64,000 nucleotides of DNA, taken from NCBI GenBank assembly GCA_025642075.2, contig JAODUO010000420.1:485501-549500 (forward strand), written 5' to 3'. The DNA comes from Ridgeia piscesae (lineage: Eukaryota; Annelida; Polychaeta; Sabellida; Siboglinidae). Below, piece by piece: positions 48,011-61,500 of the stretch. Position numbers and translations under genes: made by a program. Position 1 is the stretch's first letter. Each line of letters starts with the position of its first letter. The notes under the pieces are model-generated. The model made no database searches and had not been told where the DNA came from. It worked only from the letters and a program-made list of their open reading frames with translations.

Positions 48011-49366
48011 CATGATATTAGAGGACTAGCACGAAGTTGGGTGGCTATGGTATGAAGCCGGGTTATTGAAGTCTAGTTTTTCATTTAAACTAGTTTCTTT
48101 GCTTCTGTCACATGAAAAACAAGAGTTACTTGTGATGTGACATGATGAAAATATCATCATCCAATGTCTGCCGAGTGAGCTAAGTTGGAGCAGTTTTGCT
48201 CTTTGTAGAAGCATCTTGCTACCATTCTTAACAAGCCAAAGGTGTGTTATCATTTTGGTTAAAATCACCTTTTTGTTGAAGGATCAGAGTGGTATGTTTG
48301 GAAAAAAGTGTTGATCTACCCTGCCATGGAGTTGCGTTGGGTCATAAATAGAAAATACTTTACGTGCAAAAATCTGTAAACAAAACAAAATTACCAGCAG
48401 AATATTTTAATTGAACATTTTGGCATTTTTCATGGTTAACCAAAGTTGTAAAAAATACAAGAATTCTTCGAGAATTTAATACTAATGATTGGTTTATTAA
48501 TCCTTTTAATGTAATTAGTTAAAAAAAAAATTTTATTTATGTAATGTTTTATTAATTAGTAATTACTGATAACATATTAACAACTACCTAAATAGTGATT
48601 GTGGGTTTGTTTGGTCTGATGGCAGGCAGCTGTAGTAAGGTAGTGACGTCATTTATATTTATCAACACTGATACAGTGGCAGAGTTTGACAAAGGTGGTG
48701 GATGACAGAGTGAGCCAGGCAGGCAGACGTGTACTGGACACATCAGTTAAACTAGAGAAATATATAACAGCCTAGAACAACTGATTGCTCAAGAGTACAG
48801 ACGCTTACTTTGTACAGAAATATAAACAGGACTTTATTTTCTTATCAATTAACTCTTTTTGGTGATAAATCAGTGACATAAATCATAAAACTACCACTTC
48901 AGACTTACATAAACTCCCTCACATACACAAACACACACACACACTTTCCATACATACATTCCAAGGTCATATTGCGCAACGACGTCAAGTATTGATATAC
49001 ACCTAAGGCATAACACCCAGTTTTCCAGATATTCTGGTTTGCCTTAGTGAAATTAATGTTTTTCATGTTAATATAAAATACAATAAAATAATATTTCTCA
49101 GTGCATTAGTTTTGCAGACGACATGGATATATAATGGCAAGACTGGTGATCAACACAAGAACTTGCCAGTATTGGCATCATTCATCAACTCACTTCAAGT
49201 AGATTCTTGTGAACAGGACAACTGTCAAGTTGTGACATAACGGGGTAATTCATCAACTCTCATCAACTGGTTTCTCCAACTCCAGCATTCACAATAAGTC
49301 AAATTTTATCTAAAAAAGTAATACTGTTTAAAACTTATTTCTCATCTGCACAGTGACTAGAGAAGA
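48011..49366. other. Unique AT-rich sequence, SIL1 3' UTR and flank
   Basis: It contains a poly-A run at about 48521-48530, a short (CA)n at about 48925-48942 and the candidate SIL1 poly(A) signal at 48833. No other gene was recognised. Confidence 0.5.
48833..48838 (-). promoter_or_regulatory. Candidate SIL1 poly(A) signal AATAAA
   Basis: The + strand reads tttatt, which is AATAAA on the - strand, about 530 bases past the SIL1 stop in unique AT-rich DNA. No transcript evidence is available. Confidence 0.4.
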
Positions 49367-49518
49367 TCAGAGCTCGGTTTTAACAGCAATTAAGTCCTTC
49401 ATAACAATGTCAACGAGAGCAACCATGTCTCTGAAGTAAGTGTCATCGTCTTCTTCAGCTTCTTTCATTGCCAGCTTCTTATATTCCATCCGTAAACTGA
49501 TCAGTAGCGTGCGGGCCC
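49367..49518 (-). CDS. SIL1: SIL1 last exon, ends in KTEL
   Basis: The acceptor is atttctaccaccag. It reads [20 protein letters not shown], an [12 protein letters not shown] segment and DLIAVKTEL, then TGA. The order (helix, acidic patch, FxxLL-like helix, short tail) matches the vertebrate C-terminus. The last four residues, KTEL, resemble the KDEL family of ER-retrieval signals. Confidence 0.95.
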
Positions 49519-52500
49519 CTGGTGGTAGAAATATGCATTAGTTAGTTACGCTTACAAACCACAAGTTTGGTCTAGGCAAATATACATTATAACTTACATT
49601 TATGATGACCAATTTTGTACGTAACCACAGTGGACAGGTCAACGAGGCTCGTGTGTTTATTGGTGAAGCATTGTAGGCAGCCGGCGTTAGGAACTGAAGA
49701 TTTCACCCAGATCTTAGACCTTGGATATAACATCTGAGTAAACCATTGGTGCGACATTGTTAATTGTAGTAGCAAATGGTTAGGTTGTGTTAAATCTTAG
49801 GTGTGAACTGTAATTGCTTTTTGAGGGGAATGAAAGGCAATTTCAGGTCAAAGTCAGGTCAAAAGTGTTAAATCAAACAAACAAATAAATTCGAGTGGAC
49901 AAATACATACAGATGTAAATAATATTTTAAAGAAGCACAGAAGTAAAATTCAAGACAATTTCGATGGAAAGAAACGACACCTATAAATGATAGTGCAGGT
50001 GTCTGGAGCAGCTAACCAGAGTGGCTCAGCTTGTGTGGTCAAGTGAAGACATTACCTGTGAAGCTGGACAGGCAGTGAGTGGACAGAGTGGACATGGCGT
50101 GGAGGACCTTCTCGCGCGCGTCGTGTTCAGGCAGGGAGAGGAGGGAGGAGACGAGATGACACCAGTCCTGGTCCCGGACTGCCTCCAGCAGTCTCACCCT
50201 GCAACCAACACCTCCTAGTTGTACAGGTGGACAGTAGACACACACCCTGTAGTTGTACAGGTGGACAGTAGACACACACCCTGTAGTTGTACAGGTGGAC
50301 AGTAGATACACACCCTGTAGTTGTACAGGAGGACAGTAGACACACACCCTGTAGTTGTACAGGAGGACAGTAGACACAAACCCTGTAGTTGTACAGGAGG
50401 ACAGTAGGTACACACCCTGTAGTTGTACAGGTGGACAGTAGACACACACCCTGTAGTTGTACAGGTGGACAGTAGACACACACCCTGTAGTTGTACAGGT
50501 GGACAGTAGACACTCACCCTGTAGTTGTACAGGAGGACAGTAGGTACACACCCTGTAGTTGTACAGGAGGACAGTAGACACACACCCTGTAGTTGTACAG
50601 GAGGACAGTAGACACAAACCCTGTAGTTGTACAGGAGGACAGTAGACACACACCCTGTAGTTGTACAGGTGGACAGTAGACACACCCTGCAGTTGTACAG
50701 GTGGACAGTAGACACACACCCTGTAGTTGTACAGGTGGACAGTAGACACTCACCCTGTAGTTGTACAGGTGGACAGTAGACACACCCTGCAGTTGTACAG
50801 GTGGACAGTAGGTACACACCCTGTAGTTGTACAGGAGGACAGTAGACACACACCCTGTAGTTGTACAGGAGGACAGTAGGTACACACCCTGTAGTTGTAC
50901 AGGTGGACAGTAGACACACACCCTGTAGTTGTACAGGTGGACAGTAGACTCACACCCTGTAGTTGTACAGGTGGACAGTAGACACACACCCTGTAGTTGT
51001 ACAGGAGGACAGTAGACACAAACCCTGTAGTTGTACAGGAGGACAGTAGACACACACCCTGTAGTTGTACAGGTGGACAGTAGACACACACCCTGTAGTT
51101 GTACAGGTGGACAGTAGACACACACCCTGTAGTTGTACAGGTGGACAGTAGGTACACACCCTGTAGTTGTACAGGTGGACAGTAGACACACACCCTGTAG
51201 TTGTACAGGTGGACAGTAGACACACACCCTGTAGTTGTACAGGAGGACAGTAGACACACACCCTGTAGTTGTACAGGTGGACAGTAGGTACACACCCTGT
51301 AGTTGTACAGGTGGACAGTAGACACACACCCTGTAGTTGTACAGGAGGACAGTAGGTACACACCCTGTAGTTGTACAGGAGGACAGTAGACACACACCCT
51401 GTAGTTGTACAGGTGGACAGTAGGTACACACCCTGTAGTTGTACAGGTGGACAGTAGACACACACCCTGTAGTTGTACAGGAGGACAGTAGACACACACC
51501 CTGTAGTTGTACAGGTGGACAGTAGACACACACCCTGTAGTTGTACAGGTGGACAGTCACACCCTGTAGTTGTACAGGTGGACAGTAGACACACACCCTG
51601 TAGTTGTACAGGAGGACAGTAGACACACCCTGTAGTTGTACAGGGGACAGTAGGACACACCCTGTAGTTGTACAGGAGGACAGTAGACACACACCCTGTA
51701 GTTGTACAGGTGGACAGGACACACCCTGTAGTTGTACAGGAGGACAGTAGACACACACCCTGTAGTTGTACAGGAGGACAGTAGACACACACCCTGTAGT
51801 TGTACAGGTGGACAGTAGACACACACCCTGTAGTTGTACAGGAGGACAGTGTACACACCCTGTAGTTGTACAGGAGGACAGTAGCACACACCCTGTAGTT
51901 GTACAGGTGGACAGTAGACACACCCTGTAGTTGTACAGGAGGACAGTAGACACACCCTGCAGTTGTACAGGTGGACAGTAGACACACCCTGTAGTTGTAC
52001 AGGGGACAGTAGACACACCCTGTAGTTGTACAGGTGGACAGTAGACACACACCCTGTAGTTGTACAGGTGGACAGTAGCACACACCCTGTAGTTGTACAG
52101 GAGGACAGTAGCACACACCCTGTAGTTGTACAGGTGGACAGTAGACACACACCCTGTAGTTGTACAGGTGGACAGTGACACACCCTGTAGTTGTACAGGT
52201 GGACAGTAGACACACCCTGTAGTTGTACAGGTGGACAGTAGACACACACCCTGTAGTTGTACAGGTGGACAGTAGACACACACCCTGTAGTTGTACAGGT
52301 GGACAGTAGACACACACCCTGTAGTTGTACAGGTGGACAGTAGACACACACCCTGTAGTTGTACAGGTGGACAGTAGGTACACACCCTGTAGTTGTACAG
52401 GTGGACAGTAGACACACCCTGTAGTTGTACAGGAGGACAGTAGGTACACACCCTGTAGTTGTACAGGTGGACAGTAGACACACACCCTGTAGTTGTACAG

Positions 52501-55500
52501 GTGGACAGTAGACACAGGTAACACCCTGTAGTTGTACAGGAGGACAGTAGACACACACCCTGTAGTTGTACAGGTGGACAGTAGACACACACCCTGTAGT
52601 TGTACAGGTGGACAGTAGACACACACCCTGTAGTTGTACAGGTGGACAGTAGACACACCCTGTAGTTGTACAGGTGGACAGTAGACACACACCCTGTAGT
52701 TGTACAGGTGGACAGTAGACACACACCCTGTAGTTGTACAGGAGGACAGTAGACACACACCCTGTAGTTGTACAGGTGGACAGTAGACACACACCCTGTA
52801 GTTGTACAGGTGGACAGTAGACACACACCCTGTAGTTGTACAGGTGGACAGTAGACACACACCCTGTAGTTGTACAGGTGGACAGTAGACACACACCCTG
52901 TAGTTGTACAGGAGGACAGTAGACACACACCCTGTAGTTGTACAGGTGGACAGTAGACACACACCCTGTAGTTGTACAGGTGGACAGTAGGACACACCCT
53001 GTAGTTGTACAGGTGGACAGTAGACACACACCCTGTAGTTGTACAGGTGGACAGTAGACACCACCCTGTAGTTGTACAGGAGGACAGTAGACACACCCTG
53101 TAGTTGTACAGGTGGACAGTAGACACACACCCTGTAGTTGTACAGGTGGACAGTAGACACACACCCTGTAGTTGTACAGGAGGACAGTAGACACACACCC
53201 TGTAGTTGTACAGGTGGACAGTAGACACACACCCTGTAGTTGTACAGGAGGACAGTAGACACACACCCTGTAGTTGTACAGGTGGACAGTAGACACACAC
53301 CCTGTAGTTGTACAGGTGGACAGTAGACACACCCTGTAGTTGTACAGGTGGACAGTAGGACACACCCTGTAGTTGTACAGGTGGACAGTAGACACACACC
53401 CTGTAGTTGTACAGGTGGACAGTAGACACACACCCTGTAGTTGTACAGGAGGACAGTAGACACACACCCTGTAGTTGTACAGGAGGACAGTAGACACACC
53501 CTGTAGTTGTACAGGAGGACAGTAGACACACACCCTGTAGTTGTACAGGTGGACAGTAGCTACACACCCTGCAGTTGTACAGGTGGACAGTAGACACACA
53601 CCCTGTAGTTGTACAGGGGACAGTAGCACACACCCTGAGTTGTACAGGTGGACAGTAGACACACCCTGTAGTTGTACAGGCAGTAGGACTTTAAGGTACA
53701 GACACACACCCTGTAGTTGTACAGGAGGACAGTAGGCACACACCCTGAGTTGTACAGGGGACAGTAGACACACACCCTGTAGTTGTACAGGAGGACAGTA
53801 GACACACACCCTGTAGTTGTACAGGAGGACAGTAGACACACACCCTGAGTTGTACAGGTGGACAGTAGTACACACCCTGAGTTGTACAGGGGACAGTAGA
53901 CACACACCCTGTAGTTGTACAGGAGGACAGTAGACACACACCCTGTAGTTGTACAGGTGGACAGTAGACACACACCCTGTAGTTGTACAGGAGGACAGTA
54001 GACACACACCCTGTAGTTGTACAGGAGGACAGTAGACACACACCCTGTAGTTGTACAGGAGGACAGTAGACACACACCCTGTAGTTGTACAGGAGGACAG
54101 TAGACACACACCCTGTAGTTGTACAGGAGGACAGTAGACACACACCCTGTAGTTGTACAGGAGGACAGTAGACACACACCCTGTAGTTGTACAGGAGGAC
54201 AGTAGACACACACCCTGTAGTTGTACAGGAGGACAGTAGACACACACCCTGTAGTTGTACAGGAGGACAGTAGACACACACCCTGTAGTTGTACAGGTGG
54301 ACAGTAGACACCACCCTGTAGTTGTACAGGAGGACAGTAGACACACACCCTGTAGTTGTACAGGAGGACAGTAGACACACACCCTGTAGTTGTACAGGAG
54401 GACAGTAGACACACACCCTGTAGTTGTACAGGAGGACAGTAGACACACACCCTGTAGTTGTACAGGAGGACAGTAGACACACACCCTGTAGTTGTACAGG
54501 AGGACAGTAGACACACACCCTGTAGTTGTACAGGTGGACAGTAGACACACACCCTGTAGTTGTACAGGTGGACAGTAGACACACACCCTGTAGTTGTACA
54601 GGAGGACAGTAGACACACACCCTGTAGTTGTACAGGAGGACAGTAGACACACACCCTGTAGTTGTACAGGTGGACAGTAGACACACACCCTGTAGTTGTA
54701 CAGGTGGACAGTAGACACACCCTGTAGTTGTACAGGAGGACAGTAGACACACCCTGCAGTTGTACAGGTGGACAGTAGACACACACCCTGTAGTTGTACA
54801 GGTGGACAGTAGACAACACCCTGTAGTTGTACAGGTGGACAGTAGACACACACCCTGTAGTTGTACAGGTGGACAGTAGACACACACCCTGTAGTTGTAC
54901 AGGTGGACAGTAGACACACACCCTGTAGTTGTACAGGAGGACAGTAGACACACACCCTGTAGTTGTACAGGTGGACAGTAGACACACACCCTGTAGTTGT
55001 ACAGGTGGACAGTAGACACACACCCTGTAGTTGTACAGGTGGACAGTAGACACACACCCTGTAGTTGTACAGGTGGACAGTAGAACACACCCTGTAGTTG
55101 TACAGGTGGACAGTAGACACACCCTGTAGTTGTACAGGTGGACAGTAGACACACCCTGTAGTTGTACAGGTGGACAGTAGACACACCCTGTAGTTGTACA
55201 GGTGGACAGTAGGTACACACCCTGTAGTTGTACAGGTGGACAGTAGGTACACACCCTACATATAACCTACAGATACATACTTAATTACACTTGTAGACAC
55301 AGACTTATTTACACTTGTAGACACAGACTTATTTACACTTGTAGACACAGACTTATTTACACTTGTAGACACAGACTTATTTACACTTGTAGACACAGAC
55401 TTATTTACACTTGCAGACACAGACTTATTTACACTTGTAGACACAGACTTATAACCTATATACACATACTTAATTACACTTGCAGACACATACTTATTTA

Positions 55501-58500
55501 CACTTGTAGACACAGACTTATAACCTACATACACATACTTAATTACACTTGCAGACTCAGACTTATAACCTACAGACACAGATTTACTTACACCTGCAGA
55601 CTCAGACTTACACTTGCAGACATAGACTTACTTACACTTGTAGACACAGATTTACACCTGCAGACACAGACTTACTGAAACTTGTAGACACAGACTTACT
55701 GAAACTTGTAGACACAGACTTATTTACACTTGCAGACACAGACTTATTTACACTTGTAGACACAGACTTATTTACACTTGTAGACACAGACTTATTTACA
55801 CTTGTAGACACAGACTTATAACCTACATACACATACTTAATTACACTTGCAGACACAGATTTACTTACACTTGCAGACACAGACTTACACTTGTAGACAC
55901 AGACTTACACTTGCAGACACAGACTTACATGTGTAGACACAGATTTACACTTGTAGAGACAGACTTACTCCTGGTATTGTTGTATCTTCTCTTGTTGTGT
56001 CGCGTCTGTGCTCACTTTGTGCTGTAGTGTGGCTCTCTGCAACAACACAACATCTGATGTAGTCCAGTCACAGCATCTGATATAGTCACAGTCACAACAT
56101 GTGATGTAGTCACAGTCACAACATCTGATGTAGTCACAGTCACAACATCTGATGTAGTCACAGTCACAACATCTGATGTAGTCACAGTCACAACATCTGA
56201 TGTAGTCACAGTCACAACATCTGATGTAGTCACAGTCACAACATCTGATGTAGTCACAGTCACAACATCTGATGTAGTCACAGTCACAACATCTGATGTA
56301 GTCACAGTCACAACATCTGATGTAGTCACAGTCACAAACAATCCTAAAGATGTAGTCACAGTCACAACATCTGATGTAGTCACAGTCACAACATCTGATG
56401 TAGTCACAGTCACAACATCTGATGTAGTCACAGTCACAACATATCATATAGTCACAGTCACAACATCTGATATAGTCACAGTCACAACATCTAGTGTAGT
56501 CACAGTCACAACATCTGATATAGTCACAGTCACAACATCCAATGGAGTTACAGTCAGAGTTACATCTGATATAGTCACATGTTATAATCATACTTAAATA
56601 GAGCAATACCTGAATTAAGCAACAAGAAGAGACTAGATATTTTGTAAAAGGAAATGTCATTGGACTTTTTGGAATATGATGTTAAAGAAACAATGGCAGG
56701 GCTGCTGTAGACATCTTGTTAAAGAAACAATGGCAGGAATGCTGTAGACATCTTGTTAAAGAAACAATGGCAGGACTGCTGTAGACAACTTGTTAAAACA
56801 ATGGCAGGGCTGCTGTAGACATCTTGTTAAAGAAACAATGACAGGACTGCTGTAGACATCTTGTTAAAGAAACAATGGCAGGACTGCTGTAGACAACTTG
56901 TTAAAACAATGGCAGGGCTGCTGTAGACATCTTGTTAAAACAATGGCAGGGCTGTTGTAGACATCTTGTTAAAACAATGGCAGGGCTGTTGTAGACATCT
57001 TGTTAAAACAATCGCAGGGCTGCTGTAGACAACTTGTTAAAACAATCGCAGGGCTGCTGTAGACATCTTGTTAAAACAATGGCAGGGCTGTTGTAGACAT
57101 CTTGTTAAAACAATGGCAGGGCTGTTGTAGACATCTTGTTAAAACAATGGCAGGGCTGTTGTAGACATCTTGTTAAAACAATGGCAGGGCTGTTGTAGAC
57201 ATCTTGTTAAAACAATGGCAGGGCTGTTGTAGACATCTTGTTAAAACAATGGCAGGGCTGTTGTAGACATCTTGTTAAAACAATGGCAGGGCTGTTGTAG
57301 ACATCTTGTTAAAACAATGGCAGGGCTGTTGTAGACATCTTGTTAAAACAATGGCAGGGCTGTTGTAGACATCTTGTTAAAACAATCGCAGGGCTGCTGT
57401 AGACAACTTGTTAAAACAATGGCAGGGCTGCTGTAGACATTCTCTCATTACACAGACCTAACTCTTACTTAATCAAACAGGACTCGTGATGAACAAATGC
57501 ACAGAGGAAGTGACTTGAGACAAACACCCAACAAGTGAACTAAGATCTAAGGGTCTCCTGAATAACAGTAATGTTGTCTGTTCCATTAATATGTGACTTA
57601 TGAGTGAGAGTGACATTACCTGTTCCATCAGCATGTCACTAGAGAATGAGAGTGACATTACCTGTTCCATCAACATGTCACTAGAGAATGAGAGTGACAT
57701 TATCTGTTCCATCAACATGTCACTAGAGAATGAGAGTGACATTATCTGTTCCATCAACATGTCACTAGAGAATGAGAGTGACATTACCTGTTCCATCAGC
57801 ATGTCACTAGAGAATGAGAGTGACATTACCTGTTCCATCAACATGTCACTAGAGAATGAGAGTGACATTATCTGTTCCATCAACATGTCACTAGAGAATG
57901 AGAGTGACATTATCTGTTCCATCAACATGTCACTAGAGAATGAGAGTGACATTACCTGTTCCATCAGCATGTCACTAGAGAATGAGAGTGACATTACCTG
58001 TTCCATCAACATGTCACTAGAGAATGAGAGTGACATTACCTGTTCCATCAACATGTCACTAGAGAATGAGAGTGACATTACCTGTTCCATCAACATGTCA
58101 CTAGAGAATGAGAGTGACATTACCTGTTCCATCAACATGTCACTAGAGAATGAGAGTGACATTACCTGTTCCATCAACATGTCACTAGAGAATGAGAGTG
58201 ACATTACCTGTTCCATCAACATGTCACCAGAGAATGAGAGTGACATTACCTGTTCCATCAACATGTCACTAGAGAATGAGAGTGACATTATCTGTTCCAT
58301 CAACATGTCACTAGTGAATGAGAGTGACATTACCTGTCGCATCAACATGTCACTAGAGAATGAGAGTGACATTACCTGTCGCATCAACATGTCACTAGAG
58401 AATGAGAGTGACATTACCTGTCGCATCAACATGTCACTAGAGAATGAGAGTGACATTACCTGTTCCATCAACATGTCACTAGAGAATGAGAGTGACATTA

Positions 58501-61500
58501 CCTGTTCCATCAACATGTCGTTGATGAGAGTGACGGCACGCAGCCTTAGTGTGGTGGTGTCTGGCTGGGAGAAGAGAGCCTTGAGTGCGTGGAGTCCCCC
58601 CAGCTCTAGGAAGCGTTGCTGTGCGTGTGGGAAGTGTCTCACTAGGGCTGAGAGGGCATAGAGCACGTGACTCCGCACACTGACGGACGGCTCCAGGGAC
58701 AACATCCGCACCAGCTGCTGCATCGACCCCACCTCCATAGCTGCTACCTGCACACGGGGGTTACTGCAAGCACAAACACGTCACCCTGGGGTTACTTCAA
58801 GTACAAGTACAATCACAACATTCTGGGGTTACTGCAAGCACAAACACGTCACCCTGGGGTTACTTCAAGTACAAGTACAATCACAACATTCTGGGGTTAC
58901 TGCAAGCACAAACACGTCACCCTGGGGTTACTTCAAGTACAAGTACAATCACAACATTCTGGGGTTACTGCAAGCACAAACACGTCACCCTGGGGTTACT
59001 TCAAGTACAAGTACAATCACAACATTCTGGGGTTACTGAAAGCACAAACACGTCACCCTGGGGTTACTACAAGTACAAGTACAATCACAACATTCTGGGG
59101 TTACTGCAAGCACAAACACGTCACCCTGGGGTTACTACAAGTACAAGTACAATCACAACATTCTGGGGTTACTGCAAGCACAAACACGTCACCCTGGGGT
59201 TACTACAAGTACAAGTACAATCACAACATTCTGGGGTTACTGCAAGCACAAACACGTCACCCTGGGGTTACTTCAAGTACAAGTACAATCACAACATTCT
59301 GGGGTTACTGAAAGCACAAACACGTCACCCTGGGGTTACTACAAGTACAATCACAACATTCTGGGGTTACTGCAAGCACAAACACATCACCCTGGGGTTA
59401 CTACAAGTACAAGTACAATCACAACATTCTGGGGTTACTGCAAGCACAAACACGTCACCCTGGGGTTACAAGTACAAGTACAATCACAACATTCTGGGGT
59501 TACTGCAAGCACAAACACGTCACCCTGGGGTTACTACAAGTACAAGTACAATCACAACATTCTGGGGTTACTGCAAGCACAAACACGTCACCCTGGGGTT
59601 ACTACAAGTACAAGTACAATCACAACATTCTGGGGTTACTGCAAGCACAAACACGTCACCCTGGGGTTACTACAAGTACAATCACAACATTCTGGGGTTA
59701 CTGCAAGCACAAACACGTCACCCTGGGGTTACTACAAGTACAATCACAACATTCTGGGGTTACTGCAAGCACAAACACGTCACCCTGGGGTTACTACAAG
59801 TACAATCACAACATTCTGGGGTTACTGCAAGCACAAACACATCACCCAGGGTTACTACAAGTACAAGTACAATCACAACATTCTGGGGTTACTGCAAGCA
59901 CAAACACGTCACCCTGGGGTTACTACAAGTACAAGTACAATCACACCATTCTGGGGTTACTGCAAGCACAAACACGTCACCCTGGGGTTACTACAAGTAC
60001 AAGTACAATCACATCATTCTGGGGTTACTGCAAGCACAATCGCAATCACATCATTCTGGGGTTACTGCAAGGTTGCTCACCTACCCCTGCACCCTCACCT
60101 AACCCTGCATCTTCACCTATCCCTGCACCCTCACCTACCCCTGCATCCTCACCTCACCTACCCCTGCACCCTCACCTACCCATTCACCTACCCAAGCTTC
60201 CTCACCTACCCCTGCACCCTCACATAACCATGCACCTTCACTTACCCCTGCACCCTCACCTACCTGCAACACACCTCACCCTCACCTATCCCTGCACTCA
60301 CCTACCCTGCACCCTCACCTACCCCTGCACCTTACCTATCCCTGCACCCTCACCTACCCCTGCATACCCTACCTACCCCTGCACCCTCACCTACCCATTC
60401 ACCTACCCAAGCACCCTCACCTACCCCTGCACCCTCACCTAACCATGCACCTTCACTTACCCCTGCACCCTCACCTACCCCTGCATCCTCACCTACCCTG
60501 CACCCTCACCTACCCCTGCACCCTCACCTACCCTGCACCCTCACCTACCCTGCATCCTACCTACCCCTGCACCCTCACCTACCCTGCATCCTCACCTACC
60601 CCTGCACCCTCACCTAACCATGCACCTTCACTACCCCTGCACCCTCACCTACCCATTCACCTACCCAAGCATCCTCACCTACCCCTGCACCCTCACCTAA
60701 CCATGCACCTTCACTTACCCCTGCACCCTCACCTACCCATTCACCTACCCAAGCATCCTCACCTACCCCTGCACCCTCACCTACCCCTGCATCCTCACCT
60801 ACCCCTGAACCCTCACCCAACCATGCACCTTCACCTACCCCTGCACCCTCATCTACCCCTGCATTCTCACCTACCCCTGCACCCTCACCTACCCCTGCAT
60901 CCTCACCTACACCTGCACCCTCACCTACCCCTGCACCCTCTCCTATCCCTGCACCCTCACCTACCCCTGCATCCTTACCTACCCCTGCACCCTCACCTAC
61001 CCATTCACCTACCCAAGCACCCTCACCTACCCCTGCACCCTCACCTAACCATGCACCTTCACTTACCCCTGCACCCTCACCTACCCATTCACCTACCCCG
61101 CACCTCACCTACCCCTGCCCTACCCAAGCATCCTCACCTACCCCTGCACCCTCACCTACCCCTGCACCTTCACCTACCCTGCACCTTCACCTACCCCTGC
61201 ACCCTCACCTACCCATTCACCTACCCAAGCATCCTCACCTACCCCTGCACCCTCACCTACCCCTGCATCCTCACCTACCCCTGCACCCTCACCCAACCAT
61301 GCACCTTCACCTACCCCTGCACCCTCACCTACCCCTGCATTCTCACCTACCCCTGCACCCTCACCTATCCCTGCACCTTCACCTACCCCTTCATCTATCC
61401 CTGCACCTAACCCTGCACCTTCACCTACCCCTGCACCCTCACCTACTGCTGCACCTTCACCTACCCCATGCACCCTCACCTACCCCTGCACCCTCACCTA

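Noticed and set aside
50039..55254. Cys-rich ORFs up to 1,231 codons (- strand)
   Set aside because: They cross the 34-bp array, shift frame at each one-base indel and re-open, as expected of a repeat. Only 50056-50198 within them is SIL1 coding.
56012..56660. Asp/Cys/Tyr-rich ORF over SIL1 exon d
   Set aside because: Upstream of exon d it only reads the 24-bp intron array, in a frame different from SIL1.
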